Shown here: positions 11,371 through 21,063 of the stretch, piece after piece
How the letters are laid out: every line of letters begins with the position of its first letter
How positions within the stretch are numbered: the stretch's first letter is position 1
Source: Mytilus trossulus
Lineage: Eukaryota > Mollusca > Bivalvia > Mytilida > Mytilidae
Assembly: GCF_036588685.1 (NCBI RefSeq)
Contig: NC_086382.1
Span: 65,208,929 to 65,272,928 of the forward strand
Reading direction: 5' to 3'
Length of the DNA stretch: 64,000 nt
Program-made: the position numbers and the translations under genes
Notes under the pieces: model-generated
The model's input: the letters and a program-made list of their open reading frames with translations, nothing else
Database searches by the model: none
What the model was told of the DNA's origin: nothing

Positions 11371-11660
11371 GCCAATTCATCAACTCTTTGATCGGGTTCC
11401 GCGTTTCCATTCTCAATTCTGTTTAAATACTTCGAGAGAAATTGTCTAGTGAAATAAAAGAAATATAACTCCACGTGAATTCGATAATGCCTCAAAATGA
11501 TGCAATTTGCACAATGAAACTATCAATTTCAAAAATTCAAAACAATTACAACATTTACCAAACCTCATAAATTATCATTTTAGTACAGATTATAATGTTA
11601 GGATGATAATGCACTGTCACATATTTCTATTAATTAACGTAATCTATTTAAAATATTTAA

Positions 11661-12642
11661 TGCGGGGTTCACACATTGCCGATCATTGCTCCCGTTTGAG
11701 ATCAGACAGCAATACGATACGAAAAGTGAAAAAGTCGGATTGGTATCCTCAATTATCTGGAATGTCTGAACGCATTCGTTTTAGTTCGTAACAGATTCTT
11801 ACGGATCGGGAAGGGTCCGAATAGTTCGGCAAAGCATCCCGACAGTTAGGTGCGTCCCGTAACATTCGGGGCAACTCAGCCGATTTTGTCTAATCGGATT
11901 ACAATCGTGGCTATGTCGTGACAGATTCTGCTGTATCGGATCGAATTCCTAACAATGTCTTGTGTATTCTGGACGGTGTCCTGTAGAACGGGAATGATCC
12001 GGAGTAATTTTTCATAGCTGTTTTTCTGCCGATTGAGTCCAGATTGCATCCAGATCTTGTCGATTGCGAACCGTTTTTTGCCGAAACCGTTCCAGAACAG
12101 TCCCGTTATTAATACGAAATTCGTCAATGATACCCACGTCAGAGTCCCGACAACTACAGAATACAATACGACTGAGACCAGACAAAGCCGTTTGCAATGC
12201 GATAGAGCGGACCGTGATAGGATTACGTTCCGACAGTACCTGATCATCCCGAACATGCCGACAGTTTTCGAACAAATAACTTCCGTCAGCGTCGGTTCAC
12301 TGTCTGGTCACTGTCAGATCTCAGTCGGGTTACATTCGGTAGAGTCGAGACGCAGTCGAGACAGACTCGGTCGAATTTTACCTGGCGAAAAATACAAATC
12401 GGATTAGAAGCGGATTTAGAACGGGATTATCGGGACTTATTCGCTTAGAAACGGTTGAATATCGGTGCTTCCTGAACACTATCTGATTGTTGTCGTGATC
12501 AAATTATTTTTTTTACAAATTTTAATTTAAGTTTGAATTTCCATCCACGATTCACAGGATCTTGATCAGACTTTTAATAAATTTTAATCGGGAATGGTCC
12601 TGTCAAGAACGGTAGTAAAAATCGTGAATGTGTGACCCCAGC
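11661..12642. mobile_element. TTAA-flanked non-autonomous element, CpG-rich
   Basis: Flanked by TTAA on both sides (11657-11660 and 12643-12646). Ends GGGGTTCACACATT and AATGTGTGACCCC are imperfect terminal inverted repeats. The 982-bp interior is clearly richer in G+C and CpG than its surroundings and carries overlapping frames of 124-126 codons on opposite strands. These look like a composition effect because neither resembles a known protein. TTAA duplication would fit piggyBac or Kolobok. Confidence 0.6.
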
Positions 12643-12845
12643 TTAAGGTAAACATCGTTTTTGATTCTTTAAAACAACAGTTTGCACTAAGAACACGAAC
12701 AATGCGTAAATATAGTGTTGTTTAATTATGGGGCAGAGATAATTCTTGGGTTCAAATAAAATGGGTTGCATTCATATGGAATTGAATCCGTATGACTGAA
12801 TGATGCGATTCAAAATTCAGTCAAAATTCGGGATTTGTATGATTA

Positions 12846-12945
12846 TAGTTATCAAAAGTACCAGGATTATAATTTTACACGCCAGACGCGCGTTTCGTCT
12901 ACATAAGACTCATCAGTGACGCTCAGATCAAAATAGTTAAAAAAA
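12846..12945 (+). repeat. Dispersed repeat (CCAGACGCGCGTTTCG family), copy 2
   Basis: The longest copy of the family in the window, from GTTATCAAAAGTACCAGG through CATAAGACTCATCAGTGACG to CAAAATAGTTA. See 4540-4615 and 15797-15832. Confidence 0.7.
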
Positions 12946-13134
12946 GTTATGAATCGAACGCCTACTATACATAAATATGTATTCGAATTTGCATGGTGAT
13001 TACTATGTTGATTGTTTCAATTTACCTGCTGTCAAATTCTTATATTCGGGTTTTTTCTACGCCTTGGGCTTAAATCTTAATAAAACATGACCAAGTATTG
13101 TCTTGCCTATAAATAGTCGAGTTTTTAAAATCAG

Positions 13135-13606
13135 TTAAAGTCATAAGAAACCTCAAATTAAAAAAAAATATGCATATGTTTTTTTATAACTCAATGGATA
13201 GTTTTCGTTATAAAACTTATGTACATATACTTCTTCCTGCAGAAAATTCTTTGATATGTTCATGTTTAGAAGAAGTTTACTTTATTTTAATTGCTTCCTC
13301 GGTGTGACACATCTCGTAAAAATCCGGTGATCGCAATACGGATGTCCTTAAAATAAACTATTATCTGGTAAATGTTAAACACGTGCTCAATATCCATACC
13401 TATTTTGTTTATTGTTGACAAACAGGTAACAATCGTTAAACTTCGGCTTGTGACCGATTGAAAAAAATTGACGATTATACGACATTTAGGCAAAAAGATT
13501 GATAAAATCATGCACAGAAGACTAATTATATGATGTTTGTATGCATTGGTTCAAGAATTACAATAACATTATTTTTCACCGGTCACTCGTTTATTATGAC
13601 TTTTAG
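13135..13606 (-). mobile_element. Non-autonomous DNA element with TIRs, copy 2 (inverted)
   Basis: Reverse-complement relative of 3717-4273. It begins TTAAAGTCATAAGAAA and ends TTATTATGACTTTT. It contains a degraded version of the same short frame (13287-13511, minus). It lies about 75 bp downstream of the HEPN-NTPase stop codon. Confidence 0.6.
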
Positions 13607-13681
13607 TCTTACAAAAACCATTCAAATAAATACATATCGTTGGGATAGCTGTCTGAACTGTTGTCATTGTAATAATCTTAC

Positions 13682-16600
13682 TTATATCTGACTAAAATAA
13701 CACCGAAAGAATTCAAAATATTGTTCATGCTTGAAACGATAACATCCATGATCATTTATTAAGAATGTATCAATTAATGAATCCAACTCATCTTTCAGTA
13801 ATAGCCTGGATGTTCCTCTATCTAAATTGCATTTCTCGCACATGTTCTTAAAAAGGCTTCTGGTCTTCTTATCTATATCGCCTGTCAATACATTCTCGTG
13901 TAAACTATTCTCAAATTTGACACAGAGAGCTAAAGCACAATATTTGCCATATATTCGTCCTTTCTGTAATTGATTAATTTCGGTTTCAAGGATCGGCGAA
14001 GGATTCGTGAAGACCTGTGTGATGTCCGATGTTGGATTATCATGAAATTGTTTACACAAAAGTGGGAAACAATTGAAAATGTTCTGCAATTTACAAATCT
14101 TAGACGAATCAGATCTCAAAAATAAGAAAGTAATTTCACTTTTCTCCGTGTGTGTCAAGGACAGATTGTCCGACATGAGGTTACATATACAATTTTTAAA
14201 AACAGATAATGTTTTGAACTTTGAATCATTGTACACTTGTAATCTGCATGATACAATAATCTTGCAATTTCCGCCCTCTATTATGGATAATATATCATCT
14301 GTAAAATTTTTCCATCTTTCGAACTGACTAGATTTCAATGTATATTTACCACAAAAATCGTCAATTACAAATAATGTTCCTTGATTAGGATTGTAAAAAT
14401 TCAAGATATCTCTCGGATCATCTATGACCGGAATAACGTCGTAACCACTTTCATTCATTCGAAGAGCTACGTTTTTTATGGTTGAAGTCTTTCCTATACC
14501 AAAACTACCCGTTACTAGAACACACTGATGTCTTGTTATACATTCGAAAATGTGTTTGTCCTTCTGCGTTTCTACGTGCATCTTAGCATCTTCCACCCAA
14601 TTTTCTAACGTACGCTTTGTTTTTGCTGAAAAATAAAATAAAGTTAGTAAACAACGAATGACCGCACTCGCAAATAATGATTAAAGCCATTTTAAAAGTG
14701 TTTTAGAAGTGGGTAAATTTGAGAATGATATTCCGTTTAACTATTATAACATGACATTTTCAAAGCTAGTAATTTCTGCAAAAATCAGAGGAGCAGAACC
14801 AAACGTAAACAAAGTCTGTATATTACCATGGTGGACTATCCTACTAAAATTGAGCACATTATATGAAGTCGTTTAGAGAGACGTCTGCATAACTGTTATG
14901 TTAAGGGCATGCGATACAGAGTTAGTCCCGTATTTAAAGTTGGATGAATATTTGCATGCAGGCTATGTTTTACCTGATTAAATCAAATATGTAATAAAAA
15001 TAATATACCTGCATGCGCTACTTTTTGATTTAAATAAGGTCGAAATTTTGTATATTTGCTCAAAATTCTGATTTGTGGTCGTATTTTCCCTTTCGAAAAA
15101 AAATTAGGACTGTTTTTGTTTTAAAAGATAAAAATAAATTGTTATTCCTTAAATAATTTGTAATTTCTGTATTTTATAAGTATCCTAAAACTGTATGCAT
15201 TTTTTATTCAGAAATAACTCATATTTATCAAATGGTCATGAATTGAGAAATACAACCGTCATTTTTTGCTGTACATTTATCAAAATTTTAAAAATTGCAC
15301 TATTTACAGTTTAATAAAATTTGGTCCACATAATCTCCCTGCAAAATGCAACAAAATGTCGTTTTAAAAAAAAGGGGTCCATGCACTCGTTTTCAAATTA
15401 AATCAGTTTGAATGATAAAAATCAGTCGAAAAATTCATCTTTTCCCGATATGTCACAGTTTGACGTCGCGAAAATAACATTTTATGTTTGCAACGTTATT
15501 AATTCCCCTGAAACTATATCGTATGCACTTAACATACAAAACTATAGTATATAAGTTCTTGGAAGATTCAACAAAATTTTTGGTCCGAACGGACAGCGCT
15601 AAAACAACATATAAAATATCGTGGTGAGTCTTCGAATTTACAGAAGATATGCTTCAAAAAGGTTCATAACCACTTGTAAAATAAAAAGAAATACCCGACC
15701 ACTGATTTGTCAATCTACCCATTTTAGTACCTGTATAACGGATTTATATAGAATAGTCGGCTATACAATTTCTGAACGTTAATGTATAGAACTAAAAATA
15801 GTTATCAAAGGTACCAGGCCTATAATTGTAAACAATAATATCTGCTCCTAGGCCATTTCTAAGAACGATGAAATTCGTAAGAACATTTGGTGGTTGATTT
15901 TTTTTTTAAACTATGGTACATCTTTCTTTTATCCTTTTACCAAATACATGTGACTTGTTATTCAATGTATATTAGAAAGCGACATCACCATGAAAAATTG
16001 ATTTGAAAAATAAATCATACAAATCTAAGGTCCAGACAATAACAATCATGCGACATAGACATGGACATCTTACAATCATTCCTTACACAAAATTTAACTG
16101 ACCTATTGAGTATAGTATCTAAGAACATATGACATTACCATGAAGGCATATAGTTGCTTATACAATATATCTGTTTACATTTCGAAAAGTAATAGCTACG
16201 TCATCATGGTTATGTTTAATGAGTTTCAATTTCTATAAATGAATTGTATCTAAGAACATATGACATTACCATGAAGGCATATAGTTGCTTATACAATATA
16301 TCTGTTTACATTTCGAAAAGTAATAGCTACGTCATCATGGTTATGTTTAATGAGTTTCAATTTCTATAAATGAATTGTATCAATTTAAAGTCTTTGGTTT
16401 TACATAATTAGAGTTGTACTCGAAGCATGAGTTGTGTGCATTGGATCGATTTCATATTTTTAGAAAAATATATGCTATCAGTGTGCAAGATTTGCAAACA
16501 GAATTACCTCTTAAACCCCGTGGCAGTGTATCAGCATATGTCTGTCTTAATTCAACAACTGTATTATTCGTTCTCTCGTGGTCGTTTCGTAAAGTACCAT

Positions 16601-17852
16601 AGTCCTCAATTAGTTCATTATGGTCATGATTGAGATCGGTATAGTTTATCTTCAGCGAATCGAAGGACATTTTCAAAGTGACAACGTCACGTTTTGTTTC
16701 TTGCATCTCCTTTCTTGCCTGGTTGATTTCCTTAATTATCTCGTGGTTCGATTGATCAAGAGTTTTAGTTCTTAAACTTTTGCACTCATCAAGCAATACT
16801 TTACCTCCCAATCTGCCTACAGCCTGTAAAACAATATAGGATAGTAATAACGTTCTAATAGTATTGTAGCAGTAATGGTACAGACACATGAAGGGTAAAA
16901 AAGTACATAATCAACATTTGGATGTACATAAATATTTTAATTGAATAAACTTCTTTTAAGATTTGTTATAGTTTTTGTTTCCTTTATAGTTTGTTAAATA
17001 GATACACATACGTTAGAAATGTCGTCCCATGCCTGGTTAAAAAATGAGCTGTCCAATGTAGCATTGTCTAAGTGTGCTATATGATTTCTGTAATATTTAA
17101 TTCTTGCCAAATCATCACCAGTTGTTGTATCCGTTGGTTGAGGAAGCACTTCATATCCACGTCCTGGATGACTAATTTTGGTAAGATGTCTGATTAAGGT
17201 AATCATTAATGTTACATCAAACTGTTTGGAACTTGGAGTATCTTTGAAAAAAAAGTGATAGAAAAGAAATCAAATCTAGTTTGATCGTAGGAAAAAAATA
17301 ATTCGGAATAAATTGGTAAATGATGCTACCTGAAATACACAATGTTACAACTACATTTTGTTATTTCGTTTGAATGATGTTTTTAAATTGTGTATTCCAA
17401 TAAAAAGCATTTTTGCAATGTTAATCAAATATGTGGAAATATGTCAAGAAAACAGCAAACTTTCAAAAGTAAGCTTAAATGATTTTTAGATAAGTGAAAC
17501 TTGCTTTCGCCAGGGTACCTTCCTCAAAAGAAAAGAACTATCGTTTCGACAAATAATAAGCTCCGTATAGATATATAGAGTCAAATATAAACTACTTCTT
17601 GGTTTTATCATAGATATTTAAAAAACAAAACTTACTGCCTCCTCTGGGATAAAGAAGATTCCACTGAGCTACATTTATAACTCTTTGCTTTTTCAGATCA
17701 TTCAGCTTGGTGTATTCCTGTTTAATTGAAGCGTAAAGGCAGGAAGGGTGAAATTCTTTGTCAAAATATGTACGCACTGCATTTGGTGAAATTCCCGTCA
17801 GCAAACAATTTATTCGTACATAGTTTTCCTCTTCTTGTGAAAACATTGCCAT
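13682..17852 (-). CDS. HEPN - coiled coil - nSTAND3-like NTPase protein (568 aa)
   Basis: Four exons join in frame with GT/AG borders: 17636-17852, 17012-17241, 16508-16823 and 13682-14625 (1707 nt). Residues 1-165 form a DZIP3-type HEPN domain with the motif R124-N-H-I-A-H129. Residues about 165-250 are a charged heptad-rich coiled coil (exon 3). Residues about 255-440 are a P-loop NTPase with Walker A GSFGIGKT (294-301), hydrophobic Walker B LFVIDDF (339-345) and a sensor-like IIVSCR (Arg382), the pattern of the nSTAND3 group. The family architecture is that of STAND or NLR-like signalling NTPases, which oligomerise on sensing a ligand, with HEPN a possible RNase effector. A role in mussel innate immunity is inferred. 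It ends YFSQI-stop soon after the NTPase, with no sensor repeats. The TAA directly abuts a GTAAGA donor-like sequence. A LINE lies about 18 bp upstream of the ATG. Confidence 0.8.
14626..16507 (-). other. Intron 3 of the HEPN-NTPase gene
   Basis: A 1882-bp intron (donor AGAG|GTAATT at 16507, acceptor TTTTTCAG at 14626). It holds the 131-bp tandem duplication at 16115-16376 and a fragment of the CCAGACGCGCG family at 15797-15832. No exon is seen. Confidence 0.7.
16115..16376 (+). repeat. Tandem duplication, 2 x 131 bp
   Basis: The unit at 16115-16245 (from GTATCTAAGAACATATGACA to ATAAATGAATT) is repeated at 16246-16376 with no difference that I can see, so the duplication is recent. Confidence 0.9.
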
Positions 17853-17869
17853 TAGTATACTTGATTAGC

Positions 17870-20338
17870 ATGAAAGAAGTAAGCAGATGCTCGTTTTTCG
17901 ATTTTCTGCAGCATGTGCCACCTCAAAGTAAAGTCACCGCAAAGTCTACTTTCGGCACATTTACTAAAAGACGTAAGCATACACAAAATATAAAAAAATC
18001 AAAACCATGGTTCGATAGCGAATGTAAGGAAGCTAGAAAAAAGTTTCGGTCTAGTAGACGAAAACTTAAGCGAAACAATACTGACGACAGAGTGAATGAA
18101 ACAAAGAAACTAGAAAAGAGTTATAAGCGAGTAATGGATAAGAGCATTCGTAAACATAGAAAGAAAATTAGACACAAGATAGAAAACTTAAGATCGATTA
18201 ACCCGAAAGAATACTGGAAGATTTTGAACGGTGGTAAAAGGGGAAACAATCCATGTGTACCTATTAATATTTTGTTTGATTATTTTAAGAACTTAAATTT
18301 AGGAAATTCTGAAGATGAAGAGATTGTTTTAGAAAATTTGAACAATGTAAAAGATTTAAATGTTACATTAAATTCACCTATTACAGAAGAGGAAATTGAA
18401 AAATCTTTGAGAAAGTTAAAAAATAATAAATCCTCTGGTGATGATATGATTGTAAATGAATATTTAAAACACTCTTTTAGTGTTATGTCACAGGTGTTTG
18501 TGAAACTTTTTAATATTATATTTGACAGTGGAACTATCCCTGAAAATTGGCTTTCTGGAAATATTATACCTTTATTTAAAAATAAAGGTAACAAACATGA
18601 TCCTAGCAATTTTAGACCTATAACAGTTATAAGCTGCTTTGGGAAATTATTTACTTCTATTTTGAATTCACGTTTGAATAAATTTTCTGATGATTTTTGT
18701 TTACTATGTCAGAATCAAGCTGGTTTCAGAGAAGGTTATTCTACTACAGATAATTTATTTGTTATCTACATGCTTATTAGTATCATGAAAAATAAGAAAA
18801 AGAAACTATTCTGTGCATTCGTAGATTTTGCTAAAGCCTTTGATACTGTTTGGAGAAAGGGTCTTTGGCATAAATTACTTGTGAATGATATTAACGGTAA
18901 AATGTATAATGTAATTTTTAATATGTACACTGGTATTAAATCTCGTATTATGTATAATGGTGAAATGTCAGAATACTTTTCATGCAATATCGGTGTAAGA
19001 CAGGGTGAAAATATGTCTCCTTTTTTATTTTCATTGTATTTGAACGACCTTCAACAGTTTATTGAAGAAAAAAATGTATGTGGTTTAAATTGCATTACTG
19101 ATGAAATAGAGAATGAGTTTGATATCTACTTAAAACTGTTTGTGTTATTATACGCAGATGATACAGTGTTATTTTCGGATAATGCATCCGATCTACAGTT
19201 GCAATTAGATATGTTCTTTGAATATTGCAGTACCTGGAAATTAAAAGTTAACACAAGTAAAACTAAGATTATAATTTTTTCTGGTGGTAGATTACCCCAA
19301 AATATTAACTTTATATATGACGGAAATGCATTGGAGATAGTCAATGAATTGACATATCTTGGGTTGAATTTTTCAAGAACAGGTAGCTTTATGAGTGCTA
19401 AGAAGATTTTAGTTAGAAAAGCAAATAAAGCAATGTATGAAGTATTGAAAAAGGGGAGGTTGCACAACTTGTCAGTGAAATCACAATATGATCTTTTTGA
19501 TAAAATTGTGAAGCCAATTCTCCTGTATGGGTGTGAGATTTGGGGTTTCAGTAATACTGATATTATAGAAAAAGTGCACCTAAAATTTTGTAAATTATTA
19601 TTAAACCTTAAGAAGTCGACACCCAATTTTATGATTTATGGTGAACTTGGTATTTATCCCATGTCTTTATATATACAGCTGCGTATGGTTAATTTTTGGT
19701 CAAAAATGGTTAATGGGGATGATAACAGGATTGCTAAAATACTATACAAATACGTGTTCTTGAAAAATTCGGACAACCAATTTAGGTCAGATTGGTTGAA
19801 ATGCATTAAAGATATATTAGATAAATGTGGATACAGCAATATATGGTTGTCACAAGGAAATTTTAATTCTAAGTGGTTGGGTATTAGTTTAAAACAAAAG
19901 TTATTTGATCAGTTTCAACAGAAATGGAGAGCTGATATTGACTGTTCGCCAAAAGGTTTGGCCTACAAATTGTATAAACAAAATTTTGAATTTGAGGAAT
20001 ATCTGAATATTTTAAATGATAAAGATAGAATAACATATTGTAGATTTCGTACGGGTAACCATAAGTTACCCATTGAAACTGGTAGATGGAATAAGATTGA
20101 GCGAAACCTTAGATATTGTAACTTATGTCATTGTAACGAGATTGGTGATGAATTTCATTACACTTTGCAGTGTAGTTCTTTGGCAAATTTTCGAGCACAA
20201 TATTTGGATACTTTTTTCTTGCACAGATGTAACATACTAAAATTTGAAAAACTATTTCAGTTAAAAATTAAAAATAAGTTGAAAAAGCTGTGCAAATTTA
20301 TCAGGGTTATAACTTTTCAAGTGAGTCTTCCTGGTTAA
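17870..20338 (+). CDS. Non-LTR retrotransposon ORF2 fragment: reverse transcriptase
   Basis: An open frame of 822 codons counted from the in-frame Met at 17870. The same frame also stays open back to 17726, but that part is antisense to HEPN exon 1 and not LINE-derived. It carries the linker KSKPWFDSECKEARK, then RT blocks NFRPITVISC, NQAGFREGYSTTDN, FVDFAKAFDTVW, VRQGENMSPFLFSLYLNDL and LLYADDTVLF (catalytic YADD at about residue 428). A thumb region follows, then a C-terminal Cys/His knuckle CNLCHCNEIGDEFHYTLQC. The apurinic endonuclease domain expected upstream is missing, so the copy is 5'-truncated and cannot be autonomous. The RT frame itself is unbroken, which points to recent insertion. 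The clade is in the CR1/Jockey/I-like group, not assigned further. Confidence 0.85.
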   Translation: MKEVSRCSFFDFLQHVPPQSKVTAKSTFGTFTKRRKHTQNIKKSKPWFDSECKEARKKFRSSRRKLKRNNTDDRVNETKKLEKSYKRVMDKSIRKHRKKIRHKIENLRSINPKEYWKILNGGKRGNNPCVPINILFDYFKNLNLGNSEDEEIVLENLNNVKDLNVTLNSPITEEEIEKSLRKLKNNKSSGDDMIVNEYLKHSFSVMSQVFVKLFNIIFDSGTIPENWLSGNIIPLFKNKGNKHDPSNFRPITVISCFGKLFTSILNSRLNKFSDDFCLLCQNQAGFREGYSTTDNLFVIYMLISIMKNKKKKLFCAFVDFAKAFDTVWRKGLWHKLLVNDINGKMYNVIFNMYTGIKSRIMYNGEMSEYFSCNIGVRQGENMSPFLFSLYLNDLQQFIEEKNVCGLNCITDEIENEFDIYLKLFVLLYADDTVLFSDNASDLQLQLDMFFEYCSTWKLKVNTSKTKIIIFSGGRLPQNINFIYDGNALEIVNELTYLGLNFSRTGSFMSAKKILVRKANKAMYEVLKKGRLHNLSVKSQYDLFDKIVKPILLYGCEIWGFSNTDIIEKVHLKFCKLLLNLKKSTPNFMIYGELGIYPMSLYIQLRMVNFWSKMVNGDDNRIAKILYKYVFLKNSDNQFRSDWLKCIKDILDKCGYSNIWLSQGNFNSKWLGISLKQKLFDQFQQKWRADIDCSPKGLAYKLYKQNFEFEEYLNILNDKDRITYCRFRTGNHKLPIETGRWNKIERNLRYCNLCHCNEIGDEFHYTLQCSSLANFRAQYLDTFFLHRCNILKFEKLFQLKIKNKLKKLCKFIRVITFQVSLPG

Positions 20339-20508
20339 TCACCACTCTTCTTTACTATACTGTTTATCATGTATTATTTGATATTTTCATCTCATCTTGT
20401 CATGTGTGTTTGTGTTATGTTATATGACTTTTGATGAACTTCTTTGTACCATTGTATCTTTATGGTGTTTAAGAAATAAAGAATCTTGAATCTTGAAATC
20501 TTGAAAGT
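17870..20508 (+). mobile_element. 5'-truncated LINE abutting the HEPN-NTPase gene
   Basis: Homology starts about 18 bp from the ATG of the minus-strand HEPN gene. The 3' end carries a short untranslated region, AATAAA (20474-20479), and a repeated tail of AATCTTGA-like units (20480-20506), typical of LINEs that end in short tandem repeats instead of poly(A). A target duplication is uncertain: TGAAAG occurs at both borders (17871 and 20502), but it overlaps the tail repeat. Confidence 0.75.
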
Positions 20509-20509
20509 A

Positions 20510-21060
20510 AAAAAATAATTTTCAGTAAAATGAAGACTCATATTGATCTTTCAATGACGGTCATGATCAGTATACTCATACTGTATTAGATAAACGGACA
20601 ATCAAAAAAATAATAAAAAAATCATGACAACTGTTTTTAATGAAGGTCTTGAGTGATTATTTGATTAATAGATTGATTAATGTTTTGGTTTAATATGTTG
20701 CTTAACGTAAATAAAAGAGCATGCTAATATTCAGGGAGATAACTTTTGGAAAATGAGAGTATATTGGATTGGGGCAGAAATGCTGAATTAAATCATGCCA
20801 CCAACGAACCGGTAAAAGAGTTATTTTACGTGTAGCGTGCATGACACCCTTCCTTCATCGGGACATCAGCGTTAACTTGTCTATTCTGAATGGACATAGT
20901 TATGTATTAATACGTTCCGTGCAGAGTATGGACTGTAGAATTGAATAGAGTTTTACTGTACAAACGGGAGAAGTCAAGGGGTGACCATATTTCTATTCCC
21001 AAATCAACACTTGGAATCTCGAGCGAAAAGCGATGTTAATTATCTTTCTCTTTTCAGTAG
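20510..21060. other. No gene seen; probable displaced 5' flank of the HEPN-NTPase gene
   Basis: Sequence beyond the LINE tail. If the LINE inserted into the 5' region of the minus-strand gene, its original promoter would lie here. No promoter motif could be supported. Confidence 0.35.
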
Positions 21061-21063
21061 AAC

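Noticed and set aside
11876..12407. Overlapping 124-126 codon frames as protein genes
   Set aside because: They lie on opposite strands within a CpG-rich TIR element and resemble no family. Few stops are expected at this composition.
17726..17869. N-terminal extension of the LINE frame
   Set aside because: This part is antisense to the first exon of the HEPN-NTPase gene. The open frame there is fortuitous.
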